From: Diphasiastrum complanatum
Taxonomy: Eukaryota; Streptophyta; Lycopodiopsida; Lycopodiales; Lycopodiaceae
DNA length: 64,000 nucleotides
Direction of reading: 5' to 3'
NCBI GenBank assembly: GCA_029204225.1
Contig: CM055111.1
Span: 29,286,340 to 29,350,339, forward strand
Position numbers and translations under genes: made by a program. Each line of letters begins with the position of its first letter. The first letter of the stretch is position 1. Positions 44,115 to 57,218 of the stretch are shown piece after piece. Under the pieces are notes generated by a model that did not search any database, was not told the origin of the DNA, and saw only the letters and a list, made by a program, of their open reading frames with translations.

Positions 44115-46157
44115 ATGGCTACTATGATTTTGACTAAGATTGCAATCAATTTTGATGGTGCAAACTATCGAGTATGGAAGTTCAAAATCAAAACACCCTT
44201 GTCTCACAAAAGAAAAGCCTCCAGAGAGAGACCCAAGGAGAGTTGAATGAATTAGAAGGATGAATGTGCAATGGCGATCATCTCACATCCATAAACAAAA
44301 AAATTCTCGTGTAGATTGAAGACTGTGAAGGCAGCGCCATGAACCATGGGAAAGGCTACAACAGAAGTACAAAGTGAGGACAGTCGCTTCAGTGATGCAT
44401 TTTCACAATAAATTGTAGAGCCTGCGATGGGACGACAATGAGCTGGATCATCATGTTGAGAAAATCAGTATGATTTTTGCTCAACTTTTTGCATCTAGAC
44501 AGGAGCACCAGATCCCAGCACCTCAACAGTTGATGTACTTCATGAAATCTCTACCTTCCTACCAGCCTCTGAGAATGCTCATTTTGAGCTTGTCTAAGAT
44601 GACATTCGACAGAGCAGTCAGTCTTGTCGCAGATGAAAGACTGATGAGAGATGAAGGAGAGACAAGCAGCAACCAGGAGAAGACCATTTTCACAAAGGGA
44701 AAGAAAAATATAGAAACAAGCCCAGATTTGACAAGGCTCAATCAAAGCCATCGACAAGAGGCAACAACAGTCACAAAGACATTTGTACATGTGATTACTA
44801 TCACAAATTAGAATACACAACCGACAGATCAACCCTACGATACCTTGCATGCACTACAAGAAGAAAGGGCATTTTACATATGAATGCTATCACAACCCAA
44901 AAGGGAAGCACAAAGTTGAGAAAACAAACATTGGAAAACCATTGAAGAACACTGAGAAGGGCAACAATGTCTTCACAATCATCGATGAAGCATCAACCAG
45001 CTACACTGAGCACTACTACGACATAGTCCTCGACTCAAGTGTTACATCGCACATGAAGTGCAACAAAAACGTCTTGATCAATTACAAGACGCTCGACAAT
45101 GCAAGAGCAGTGATACTAGGTGATGGAAGCAGACACTCTCATCTACATACACTTTTCGGATATGCAGAACTGCAAGGAGCACTTTATGTGCCAACACTCA
45201 GAAGAGACTTGCTCTTTGTGTTGAGAATCACCAATTTTTGTTCACGAGTCCTATTTGACGGGAATGTATGCTGAATAATCAAACAAAAATCAAGTAAGCT
45301 ATTGACTGTCTGATCAAGACAGGAAATTCTTTACAAGCAAAGATCATCAGCATGCATGATAGCATATTAAATGCATCAAAAAACAAAAATCATCTCTGGC
45401 ACAGAAGAATGTATCATCAGAATATGAGAAGTTTGTACGACATGAGCATAAAAGAGATTCTCACAAGTCTAAAGATAACAAGACCAGACACCAACTTTTG
45501 TGAAGCCTGTCAAAAGGGCAAACAACATTGAAGTCCATTTGTGCACAAAGGAAGAAGAGCCAAGGACATTTTTGATCTCGTTCACTCAGATGTATGTGGA
45601 TAGTCAACTCTCTCTTAAGATCGCAATACTTCGTCACTTTTATTGATGATTATAGCTAGATGACAACAATATACTACAAAAAGAAAAAATCAGAAGTGTT
45701 TGATGCCTTCAAAAAGTTCATGGCATTTGTTAAGAGACACACTTCCAAATAGTTGCAGACAATCAGGTGTGACAATGGAGGCGAATATTCAAGAAAAGAG
45801 ATTTTAAGCTTTCGCCAAGACAGAGGAATAGAGCATCAATTCTCACCTACTTACACACCATAGTATAATGGTGTAGTAGAAAGAAGAAACATGATGCTAG
45901 TCGAAGGAGGGAAGTGCATGATGGTGCAAGCACAACTGCCGAGCCAATTTTGGGCCGAGGCAATTGATGCTGCTGTACATCTGCATAACATATCGACAAG
46001 GACATCCCTGGAAGACAGAACACCATATGAAATGTGGACGAGTGTAAAGCCCGATCTGTCGTATGTATGTGTGTTGGGATGTGCAGCATACATGCACATA
46101 CCAAAAGAAAAGAGAAGTAAGCTCAACGAAATTTCTTCCTTCTCATTAAGCATGTAA
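44115..46157 (+). pseudogene. Element I: decayed copia gag, protease and integrase
   Basis: Gag starts MATMILTKIAINFDGANYRVW with early stops. An open part lies at 44470-44811 (FMKSLPSYQPLRML). The zinc knuckle is CMHYKKKGHFTYEC (second Cys is Tyr). The protease IVLDSSVTSHM has DSS for DSG. The integrase is in several frames: LWHRRMYHQNMRSL, CEACQKGKQH, HSDVCG, RQSGVTMEA, QFWAEAIDAAVHLHNISTR and CVLGCAAYMHIPKEK. It stops at about 46150 before RT. Confidence 0.88.
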
Positions 46158-46263
46158 AATATGATACAAAATGATGTCTTTTTATCAATGGGGAAGGCCC
46201 TTGCCCCTTAATTCTATTGGTTACTCCTAATAATATGGACTCTAATTCACACCATTCACTTTG

Positions 46264-47150
46264 GGTCCAATCTAATCCAAGGGTTCTAAAAAAGTACATT
46301 GGAAATCAATGATACAATTGAGTTTCACTTTGGACCCAATTTTGTAAGTTTAGTATAAGTTTATTAACTTGACATTGTAGCCTCAAGTTTTATTCTAATT
46401 GCAACTTGACTTGTGTGCTCATTGGGCCATGGACTTACGCACGCAGGATGCCACGACCCTTGCATCTATTTTTGTTTTTCCGACTTTGTTTATTTACAAT
46501 ATGTTGGGAATACCCCCAATAGGACCCACGGCCTAAAGTAGTGCCAGTCCCTCGGCACTCTGCCAGTTTAGTACAGGGTCCTCTTTGTGTGCCTGTGATG
46601 GATGAGATATCATGTGACATCTTCCATGAATTCCAGTCTTGAGAGATTTTTAGCATGTGGCTGACGGCCTAAACAACATAACCAATTAACGGACAAATTT
46701 TTAACACGTAAACTTTGTAGTCCAATGGTAAAGGTAACTACCATTTAGGAGATATTGCCTCAACGGATTTCGACCTCCTGGTAGACGCACCAATGTTCGC
46801 ATCTGATGGGATATATGACGCTCAACAATGGTGGGTTTAGGTGGAATTCACTTCTAATGGATCAACTTTATCAAAAAGGTGTAGAATGGATAAACTGTTG
46901 GGGGTATTCCCAACATAGAGCGAATAAAGAAAGTGAGTCAATAAATGTGTTGCGAGGGCATGGCTTCCTGCGCGTATAAGTCCATGACCCAATGAGCACG
47001 CAAGGCAAATGTAAATAGAAATAATGGACTTGGGCCCTTTGTAATTAAAATAAAACTTGAGGCCCAAAGTCATTTTAAAACTTGAGTTTACTTTTTTAGA
47101 GTTGGGTCCACTTTTGGACTCACATGAATCTTGTGAATTATAATGTACTT
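46264..47150. repeat. Large imperfect palindrome (foldback), arms of about 250 bp
   Basis: The left arm (46264-46519) and the reverse complement of the right arm (46898-47150) align in order. Matching blocks are GCCTCAAGTTTTATT.TAATT, GTGCTCATTGGG.CATGGACTTA, GC.CGCAGGA.GCCA and an inner 18-bp perfect match TGTTGGGAATACCCCCAA (46502-46519 and 46898-46915). The spacer is about 380 bp. Arms are diverged, so the structure is old. A third, direct-orientation relative lies at about 48560-48900. Confidence 0.8.
46711..46778 (+). repeat. tRNA-like A/B box pair in the palindrome spacer
   Basis: TAGTCCAATGGTAAAGG (46718 on) fits a pol III A box, and GGATTTCGACCTCC (46765-46778) fits a B box with one or two changes. 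Spacing is about 40 bp, as in tRNAs and tRNA-derived SINEs. It does not fold as a full tRNA by eye. Confidence 0.4.
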
Positions 47151-47154
47151 TAGA

Positions 47155-47470
47155 AAGAGCTCTCGCAGACTACTCCAATCAATCCAGAATGTCAATTTAC
47201 ATTAGTGATGAAGCCTGTGAGAGTTAGTACTGATTATTGGTGAAGGTCAAGCCAAATTAGTGGTTTGGAACCCTCGCAAATAGTGAAACATTTACTTAAT
47301 GTGAGAGTTAACCCTCGCAAAGATTTTCAGAGTCAGATCTACCTTAGACAAAGCTCCTATAATCCTTGCAAGAGTTAGATCCCAATAATTAGAAAGATAT
47401 CAAGGTTTTTTGACTGCAAAACAGCTAAAGAACCTTCACACAACCAATCCTTGCACTAGAAACACCAATA
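47155..47470. repeat. Third cluster of CTGCGAG(A/G)GTT motifs
   Basis: Variants occur at about 47160, 47215, 47270, 47303, 47311, 47358 and 47448, in both orientations. The cluster directly abuts the palindrome. Confidence 0.65.
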
Positions 47471-49403
47471 GACTAGATCAGTGGAAAGATCTATATCAAA
47501 TCCAACTACTATCAAAATCTCAAGATAGTCAGTGCAAGGAGTAAAAAGTTATCAAGGAAAAACCACCGTTAGAGGCTTGAATCCTCAATACCGGCCTATC
47601 AAAGGATTATCAAAGGCATTGACCATTTTCCAAAACCGATTTCAATCAACAAAGGTATACCTCATGTACTGGAGGAAGACAACATGCCCCTGAAGGATAC
47701 CCCAAGTCACGAGTTCACACCTGTCCTTCGAGGCTTGGGCCTAGTGTTCTTCAAGTTGGGTGCCCTTGTGAGAGAGATTTACTCCAAGCTTAGTGGCGTG
47801 GGCCTTATTGGAGAGCATATGAGACATCCAATGACCCCCGAGCCTCGTCATCACTTGTTAATCACTCAATGATTTATGTAAGGGTATCCTTTTGTGACAA
47901 ACCCACACAACGCGTCGGCCCAAGAGAAGCTATGTCTCTCACGAATAATGTCTTGCTCACTAGCGGACTTCTTGGACGTCGGCTTGGCAACACTATTCTT
48001 AGCTCATGTTTGTAGTGGCTTTATTTCCTATCCTATCCTCAACCCAAGATCCAAGCACACAAGCATCAAGGAGATGAAGTTAGTCGTCACGCGGAGGTTC
48101 GATCCCATGAGAGAGATAGCATAAATCAAGATCCAGCATGCATGGATGATCCACAATTAACTCTAAGATCCACTAACGCTACAGATTAACACTACATCCA
48201 TTAACCCACAATAAGATAGATACTTGCTTCCTCTCTCTCTCCGTTTATTTTTCACAAAAAGCATAAGAATATACAATTCCAATAACAAACAATTAGCAAA
48301 TACAACAAAAGCATGAGAGAAGGAGGAAAAGAGATAGAGAACAAGGACATTCATAATCCATTTTATAAGAGGCTCAACCACTTGTCTTTGAAATGAAGAG
48401 AGAACATGGTTTACAAACTCGAGTAGGCCCCTATTTATAGTGGAGAGGAGGGCCTTGGCCTCAAAATCCTATAGGCCCATTCAAATCTAAAAAGAATGGG
48501 AACTCTTGCATTAGTTAGAGGACCCAATTTGAAATTGAAGTTTGGTGTGAACCCCTATATTATTCACTAACTTGACATTTAGGCCCTGCGACATTAAAAG
48601 TCCCACAAAAAGACCTAAGTCCTGTTATTGACTTCTTAATTATCAAATAACTATGTGATCATCAGGTTGAACTTACAAACGTAGGGTGCCAAATCCCTCT
48701 CAATTATTACCTAGGGTTAGGATTGCCTTGGGATCCGCAAACCCTCCAATAGTATCCCCCACCAAAACTGGTGGCGGTCCCATGACACCTCGCGAGATTT
48801 ATTCACTTCGGGCTTTGATTAGCCTCGCGTTGTACCTTAATTAGATGGTATCGGACCTTCTCCATGAATTCCAGGAGTGTGGTATTGAGATTTTGTCTAT
48901 GCAATAAGAAGCACTTATTTGCCCCGGTAATCCATTTCGAAGTGGTCCATGCCATAAATCTAGATTCCCACATTCCGCCCACAACATCGCAGCACGATAA
49001 TATAACTTGGCAAGTGGCAATTGGTCTTAACCATTGTCAGGAGATTTGAATCGAAAGCCAATTGAGGAAGACAATCATCCCAACGTGTTATTACGGATGC
49101 CAACATTGTCAAATTGTTTGTGAGAAGCGCAGATTGCCTAAAGGTCGAATCTGGCTAATGTCTATACTCTGTCACATAAAATTGTAAATCGCAGTGAAAA
49201 TCCATTGATATTTGCCAGTTGTAAACTTGGTGGATTATGGGCCAGTTTGGGGTATGGATTGTGACTTGGTCCAATGAAATCCTCAAATCTTTCTATTTAT
49301 TTCTTCTGAGCATCAGCATATAGTACAGATCTATCCACAATTGGCGAGGGCTGGCAACATAACTCCTAATGGAATCCGGAGTTTTCTCAAATACAATTGT
49401 TCT
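47471..49403. other. No gene; contains a relative of the palindrome arm
   Basis: At about 48560-48900 the order TAACTTGACATT, ACTTAC.AACGTAGG.TGCCA, CCAATAGTATCCCCC and CTCCATGAATTCCAG parallels 46360-46650. Other frames (47684-47872, 47894-48124) show no domain. Confidence 0.4.
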
Positions 49404-49658
49404 CTATGTCGGTTGCTCTCCCAATGCTGGTAGCTTGTCTAATTCTTTACCATACTCTATCTCAGAGGTCTTGAATTTAATGACCCATCCACCTCTTGAG
49501 GACTCATGCGGATGTTGTTGTAGAAATGCTTGAATCTGGTCCTTGATGGTGATTGGTTTCTGAAACAATGGCTTGGGCCTTGAAGTAATCGAACCTTCTT
49601 CGGTGGCCTGGTCATCTGGTATATCTTGTATTTCTAGCTCGTCCAAACCTGTATCCAA
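49404..49658 (-). other. Possible coding remnant, unrecognised
   Basis: An 84-codon minus-strand frame (GLDELEIQDIPDDQATEEGS, then KPITIKDQIQAFLQQHPHES) has protein-like composition and may continue across stops to about 48900. No family known to me, and not clearly host or transposon. Confidence 0.25.
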
Positions 49659-52596
49659 GCCTCCCTGATCTTGGTGCTGAGGCTAGTCACATCCGCCGTT
49701 GGAATTGCCTAGCAAAATACCTAGGCCTAACGGTTGGCAAAATAGCACTGCTTATCAAACAAAGCGGCGCCTATAACTGGCAGCCCCACATTGCACCACA
49801 AGTAAATTTCTATTTACTGTATGTGTACTAGCTTCATCTTCTGTACCTTAAGATTGTTGATTGAGTACTCATGGACATCTTACAAAAATTGTAAGCACCA
49901 CCCTCTTTACCAAGTGCAGCCGTATGATCGATCAAAGACTAGACCCTATGCTTTGAAGGCTTAAGGTTAGAGCCATAATGCCATGAGGTGGCCTTGGACC
50001 TGTAGGCTACAAGACTTTAGTGTAATGGGGATGTCCTTAGCTTGACTATAGTGTCTGTAAAAATAACTATAAATAATGTAGTAAATCGTTTTTGTGTGAA
50101 GATAAATTCAACCCATAACACACATAAAGATATTGACTCGCTGCTACCAACTATTTGTAAATACTTTCCAGTAGAGAATGCCATGGTAGGGGCATGTGAA
50201 ATTGTAAGCATTGAGGTAATCATTGAACACTTCTTGCGTATTTTTGTTTATCATCTTTGTTTAGTGTCAGTTTCTTCCTCCTATTATGCAGACACCCCAG
50301 CAAAATGACTCATTTAGCTGTGCATGGTATACTCTTTACAATGCAAAGTTATTTTTTGAGTGGTACAGTATTCAGAAGGATGTTGACATTTTGAAGATGA
50401 GTTATTTAGTTTCCTTTCTCTTTAATCTTCATCTAATTTATTGTTTATTATAAATATTCATCTGATATCTTGTTTATTGCATTTTGTACTCCGTGATTAT
50501 TCAGCTAGCAAAGTGTACAGATTTCAATAGGAGCTCATCTTTAGTCTATTAACCAAGTCAACAGCTGGACCGCAGGTTTCTCTAGGGCTATCTAAGCCAG
50601 ATGATATTCAGATTTTAAATGAGAGAGAATTTGTAAATACCCAAGCTGAATAGATATACATAGTTTCATACTGATATAGAAACATAAACATACAGTGAAA
50701 TATCGACACATAGTGAATACAGAAAAAGAATTGTTTGCATAGTTGTCCAAAATTTTATTGAATACAGATATCAGTTTGTACAATTGATTGTATGACTTGT
50801 CATTGTTCTTTACAATGTTGATATCTGTAGGAAGATCCTTGCATATTGTCATGTTTTCTTGTCTTTTTCATATCTGCATGAAAGATAAGCAACTTGTTAG
50901 TCTGGTTATTCTCTGAATAGAGTTACACATATAATGATTGACTGATTTGCAAATCACAAAAAAATGTTGCCAGCTTTTCATTGATAATGAATCTGAAGTG
51001 TTCATGTAGAATTTCATAATACATTAAGACCAGCTCTTGTATGATATAACTTAACTCCAATGATCCTCCACTTGAATCGTAGTTAGCATATCTTCATTGT
51101 TGAAAATGTGAACTTCTTTTAGATCTGTGTGACCATCCATTTGAAGATCGTGATCTACTGGCATCCAAATTAAGAAAAAAAATAAAAAGCATTTTTACAA
51201 AGGGTCATTTTAGATTTCAAAATTTCTCTAATGTTAGAATAGTTTTCTAGATCAAAAATCAGAAATCAGCCTTGAAAATAGGTGCAAATCTGATTTGGAA
51301 AATTGTTTAGATCTCCTCCAAATCAGCACCAAATTTGATGTGAATATACCCAATGAAAACCTCTAATCATAACAGAGATTCTGCAAGTGATCTGACAAGA
51401 ATTGATCAAGTATTGATTAGGTTATGAGCAACTGTAGATTTTAGCCTATAGGAAGATATCAGGTAATTAGCAAAATACAAGAATTGATGCAGTCAATACT
51501 AAAACTTGGGACAACAAGAAAGCATAAAAATTGATGGAAAAAACATAAGCAAAATACAAGAATTGATGCAGTCAATACTACCCAATCACCAAGACGAAAG
51601 ATGTTGGGAAGGGGAAGGCTCTCCACCCTCTCTCAAGATTTCTCCTCCACCAAGGATCTCAAGAAGATCAGCGCTTGAGGAGAGCCCTTTTTATATTTTT
51701 TGGTTGAGAATCAAGGGTACAATGCATGGTAGTAGGCCGATTGGCATGTAGGAGTTCTCTCTTTGTTTGCATGTAGTGTATTAGGTATGAATAGTAGACT
51801 TTAACTAGTTCCTAGCCATGCATAAGTCTCTAGGACCCACAAAATTAGTTTAGAGAGAGATTAAAAATGTAGGGACCCAATAACTCTCTTGCATATCAAG
51901 ATTTTGGACCCAAATTAACTTAACTAACTTAGGACCTTTGGACCTTAGTAAATTAAATTAATTCTACTACCTAGGAGTTGCCACACCTTGCAAGAAGAGT
52001 CTCCAAATAAAAGTATTTAACTTGACTCTCGATTTTTATGTTTCTATTTTATTTGTTTTTACAATTTTGTCCTATACCCAATTTCGAGTTCTTTGTTTAG
52101 GCAGATAGCCACGTGGCATGTTGTGGAGTGTTAATAGTATTGTAATCAATGACTTTGATTTCATGTGTAAAATAGAAAGTTGAAGGCTGCACATTTTCTA
52201 AAACTGCAAACCTCAACGTTTCCGCTGGATTCAATGATCCTTCTTTCGCTGAGGTCCACGCAGATTGTAAAAAAACAGCCACGATGTAGCCACGATGCAA
52301 GCATGTAAAGAAGCATTGTTCTTTCATGTAGGAAAGCAGGTGTGCTGGAGGCATGCAAAAAAGCATCGGAGTTTTCGAGTAGATAGGCTTTTTTATGTTT
52401 CTTTTCACGAGTTTGCATGGAGAAAAGCAGTTGAGCGATTTTTAGGATAATAGAAGCTTTTTTTTTTTGGCCTTTTGATATAGAAAAACAGCGTACTTGT
52501 TGCTAGAACGGAGGAACGGAGTGAGTGGAATTTCGCAGCAGGGGAATGAAGGTTGTTCTTTGTTTGCAAGCAATCACTAGACGCGATCTCAGACGA
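49659..52596. other. No gene; one short duplication and LTR-like text
   Basis: A 33-bp unit containing AGAATTGATGCAGTCAATAC occurs at 51470-51502 and 51548-51580 (78-bp period). 51590-51720 has the look of an LTR promoter region. No coding frame was supported. Confidence 0.4.
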
Positions 52597-52867
52597 AGAT
52601 TTGGAGTGGAGATTTGAAATCAGCCAGACTACAATGACCAGAAATTGGCAGTCAGAGGATAGAGCTTCTGTATTTGCAAGCAATCAGTGTACGTTTTAGC
52701 TTTTTATACGTGCAGCCAATCAGGCTACTGAGTAGAGGTTGAGAGGAAGAGGACAGAGATTTGGAGCAGAGATTTGGAATCAGCTAGACTACAACAACCG
52801 AAAATTGGCAGTCAGAGGACAGAGCTTCTGTATTTGCAAGAAATCAGTGGATGTTTCAGCTTTTTAT
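52597..52867 (+). repeat. Tandem duplication, 158-bp period
   Basis: Copies at 52597-52707 and 52755-52867 share AGATTTGGAG, GACTACAA, AATTGGCAGTCAGAGGA, AGAGCTTCTGTATTTGCAAG and AGCTTTTTAT, with about 10% difference. Confidence 0.88.
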
Positions 52868-54171
52868 TGTCTATTTTTCTCTATTCTGTCTTTCTTGCGA
52901 CAACAACAAGGAGTTTCTAGGTATTTATGTGAAGTTCATTTCGTTCTCTGTATGCATGTGTTGTGAAAAGTGTAACCATAGTTTCTAAAGAGTTGAAACG
53001 GAGCTATTTTGGCATGGCGTGTTAATCTCATAACTTAAATTTGTTTTTTGAAAAAACATGTAGTCATATCAATTGTTAGTATATAGAGTTGAAGAGGCAT
53101 ATCTTGATTCTGTACACGAATAGGATCGCCCATAGCCGGGACATCAGAGATTTGTTTAAGGAAGAACAAAACTATCTTGGGCAGTGTAGACGAAGAGTGT
53201 AGAATGATCAGACAACCTATGCTTTTGTATTTGCATGCGAGTAGAATCGTTGTCTGTGAGTTAATATCGATATAAAGTAGCTTTTGTTTTAGTTTTCAGA
53301 GATAAAGATAGATGTACAGTCATTTCATATCCATCAAAGCCTGTATTAAAACGTGCATTAACAACTTCATGTGAACGAGTAGTGTGTTTGTTTGGTAAAA
53401 TACCAGAGGCAAAAAAAAAGACTTGCCCCTATCTTTTTCATCTTTACGTTTAAATTTTTGTATACGTATCCTATGCATATACGTAGTCTATCGATGATCA
53501 CGCCCACCCAAGCTTCCGAGCTTCATCTGTCCAGGCCACATGAACGTTCTTTTGATCAGAAGACCGTAAATTGTTATTCTCATGCTACTATCATTGCTCC
53601 AAATCTCATAGACTATTCGTCTTAACACCTCCTGTGATACTCGTACTTCAGGAAGCCAAGTAGATGCATAATAATAGTAATAGTTAGCTCACACACCAAT
53701 CACGTCAGCAGTCGAAGATCTTCAATTTGCTTTCATGTGTTTTAGAGTTTTAGAGAGTGTGTGTTTTGCACAAAGAGTGCATATAGTTGCTTGTAGGTTC
53801 AGAATTGTGACATGAGAATCTGAGATCATGATATGATCATGATGAAGTCTTTTGCTTAGTAACTCATGGGCTCAAAGCAGTAGTCAATATAAAAATGATT
53901 TATTTTTGCAAACTGATATTCATATTCTAATTGGATGTCGATTTTAAAATACTTGCATAGTCATTTTAGATTAACAATACATTATTTTAGCTTGCACCTT
54001 GTTAAAAATTCACTATGGGTATGCAAAATATGTATTAAAGCTTAGAGTTAAGCTAATTATTCATAGAAACTTAAGCTTAAAATATTTAATATTCTAAATG
54101 AAAATGAAAAATTAGAGTCCGATTTTCGATAGCTTTTGATACGCTCATAGGCTGTAAGAGATTGAAATATG
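52868..54171. other. No gene seen
   Basis: Only short frames without domains on both strands. Confidence 0.5.
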
Positions 54172-55000
54172 TGTGAAAAATTCAGCAACTTCACACGTGT
54201 GGGGAAACACAACAAATGTGTGAATGATCTTGACCATGCTTTGTGGTGGCACACATAACACCTGTAGAGCAATCCTTCAATCTACCACAAGATTTGAGGC
54301 TAGAGCACAATCTAGAATGCTACAGATCAAAGCAAAACTAATTCCTCACAAATAGAGAAAATACATAAGCAAAATAATGTATGAAGAAGACACCAATCTC
54401 GAGTTAGAGAGAGAATATCAAAACAAGCAAAATAGAATGAGATCCAATTTTGACATTATGACATTACCAAAGCTTGATTCATCATTCAAAATGAATGAGA
54501 ATGATATGTACATATATAGGAGAGCCAAAATTCGTGGTGCTCCTTGCATTCAATGCATATCCTACACCTATTCAAGTGCAAACTACCATTATCTTGACAC
54601 CTAACTGCTTGCATGCACAGATTGCACCTAACTTCTACCTACTTTCTCCAAATGGCAATTTCTCAACTAGCCGTGTACAAAACTACATGCATGTGTCCAT
54701 TAGAGTGTTTGCATGCTTTGCATGTCACAATGGAAACTTAGGACATAATGCATTTATTGTTGCTCGAGTTTCTACAAGGTCATAATTGACCAATTCCATG
54801 TGAATTTCTATATGCATGTCAAACTAGACATTGTCAACATCATTGTGTGTCATACTAGACCAACTAGACTTTATGCATGTCATTGAAATTTGATCTACCT
54901 AACCAAACTCGCCCTATTCTACAAGGATATGTGCTCAATTCACATACCTTGGATATGTACAAAGTATTTACATGGGTAGGACCCCCCAAACATCAACAAC
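54172..55000 (-). repeat. Diverged LTR of the D/F family, possibly solo
   Basis: It aligns with the F LTR on the same strand: CTTCACACGTGTGGGGAA, GCACAATCTAG.ATGCTA, ACATGCATGTGTCCATTA, TTTGCATGTCAC.ATGGA and TTTCTACAAG. ATATG is present on both sides (54167-54171 and 55001-55005), which could be a target duplication, but the right terminus is not a clean TG/CA end. No internal sequence follows. Confidence 0.6.
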
Positions 55001-55130
55001 ATATGATAGATATGTTTTATAAGTTTTAACAATATGTACGTTGTAAAAACACATTATTATTATTATTATTACGTGATATCAAAATTTTGGGGTCTTTTTT
55101 CCAATGAATGATAGATTTGGCGACTTTTAA

Positions 55131-55388
55131 ATGTGGTTTAGACATCATTTTCAATCTTACTGCAAAATATGTTTGTTTGGATCATTATATGTGAGTCTAG
55201 TCATGGGACTAAGGCCAGCTGTATGTATGACGACACAATCAGGAGACACATGTCTTATCAATGACAACCTTCACATACGCGGATTTATTTTCTATAGAAA
55301 AGGAAATTTATTGTCAATTATCAATTTACTAGATGTGATAATAGAAGCAAAGTTCAGTTCCATCAAATTTGGAATTATAAAACGTTGA
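55131..55388 (+). CDS. Hypothetical 85-residue ORF in the AT-rich island
   Basis: MWFRHHFQSYCKICLFGSLY to a stop, with SGDTCLINDNLHIRGFIFYR and a hydrophobic C-terminal third. No family recognised. It could be a fragment of a longer gene, since a stop directly precedes the start in the same frame. Confidence 0.25.
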   Translation: MWFRHHFQSYCKICLFGSLYVSLVMGLRPAVCMTTQSGDTCLINDNLHIRGFIFYRKGNLLSIINLLDVIIEAKFSSIKFGIIKR

Positions 55389-55389
55389 C

Positions 55390-57218
55390 AAAATTCAATA
55401 CGTATTGTTGAGGTAATCCTGTATGAATGTAACAGAAGGAAACAGCTCATCACAATAACAAAACGAATTGAATAATCGACAAAAGTGAATCATCTTTGAA
55501 TACGAATCAATTTCAAAAATATAGAATAAAGAATATCATTTGAAAAAACAATCTGCGAGCTTTGTAGACTATTTGAAATATGTCATGGCAATTTGCAATT
55601 GGCAATTTCGAATTTCATTTATCATATGGCATTAGCGTTTGGGAGAAAGGCGAATCTCGTAGTTCATAAATTTGAGAGGCAAATCGCCACCTCTCTTTTT
55701 GCCATCTTACACTTGATCAAATAGATGGCTTTTTAACAATGACTTTTTCTAACAAATGCTAATGTTTTGAGCATATTTGAAATATTCTACAAAGCTCTCT
55801 CCATGTTTTTCCAAATAAAAAATTAAATGATATGTCTTGCAAAGTGCAATAAAACAAATAGAAAATAAAATCAATAACAATAATCATCAAAAAACAAATC
55901 ACAAACTCCAATAATGATGTTTTGTAACAGAGTCCATTTACATATTAGTAGAATCCAAGTCATCCTATAGCTCATGACATTAGTAATTCATTTTTGAATT
56001 CATTTCTCATAAATTGAAAGAACAACTTGTTTGTTCAACAAAGAGAAATACGAAACAATAATTTGAGCGTAACTATGCCTCATTGAAAAACAACTGTAAT
56101 TTATCTTACAAATATAATTTCATTATTTATAAATATCTGTTAGAGTGAATATAATATTAAGCTCCTTTCACAAAATTATATAAACACAAGCAATGCTTGA
56201 GAAATATGCGTATTCAATGTTGAATGTATCGATATTTAAAATTTGCTGGAAATAAATTGCAAAAATATCAAAAACTAAATGAGTAAACAATTACAATTCA
56301 TAGAACTTGTAATAGCCCTATAGATCTAAAACGAAATGTGGTTGTAATCTACTCATATCCTTTTAAAATAGTTAAATATATTTCATTTCATATATTCATA
56401 AATCTAAAAACGTGTTTAACGTTGCTTTGAACTTAGTCATTAATTACTTGAATTTTATGATTTTATCATATTTCCAATAGCATTGGATGGTAAGATTAAA
56501 CGATATCAGATTGTCAGATACCATTGATAGTTCATACTACCTACTACTATTGATGTATAAGAACTATAATCGTAAATATTTGAGAAACTCTTTTTTGAAT
56601 TCTTTGTACAAACTCTTTTATCAACAATTTATACTACAATAGGTGATACCGTTTTTAGGAACACGAGATAGCTCAATACATCTCATGATTTTCCAATAAT
56701 TTTTCCATTTTGAATTTCGACATTCTTTTTGTATCAAAATGACTATAATTTTATATGCAATTGTTATGAGAATTATGTGTATTGCATTTAGAATTCTTAT
56801 CTATTACAAAATATTGAAAATTATTTTTTGTTTTTTATTCAAATGTTGTTTTTCTTACAAAATTGAATAAATGATACAATTTCAATGCTATGAATTTTAA
56901 TTTGTTATTTTAGTACAAGTCCATTGTTTTTTATAGCATATAAAATTTTAGTTGAAAAAAAATGCCATACGAAATGCGTTCTGTTTGTGATTTTTTTCCA
57001 ATTTTCTTATTTTTGACAATGACTAACACCGTTGATGATTGTTTCATCTCTCGCTATTTATTTCGATAGTCGAAATCTTATCAAGAAAAATTTTGTGCTT
57101 TGGCATAAGGCGAATAATATCGATCCGTAGTCAATACTCAATGAAAACAATCTTTCAAAAAAAATAAAAGATTTCTTTGCTTAGAATTGAAAACACACGA
57201 CCAATTGTCTCATAAAAA
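55390..57218. other. AT-rich, no ORF
   Basis: Very AT-rich, with frequent stops in all six frames. No repeats or domains seen. Confidence 0.5.

Noticed and set aside
46502-46915. Simple solo LTR with TGTTGGG...CCCAACA ends
   Set aside because: Flanks do not match as a target duplication, and homology of the arms continues about 240 bp outward on both sides, so a larger inverted duplication explains it better.
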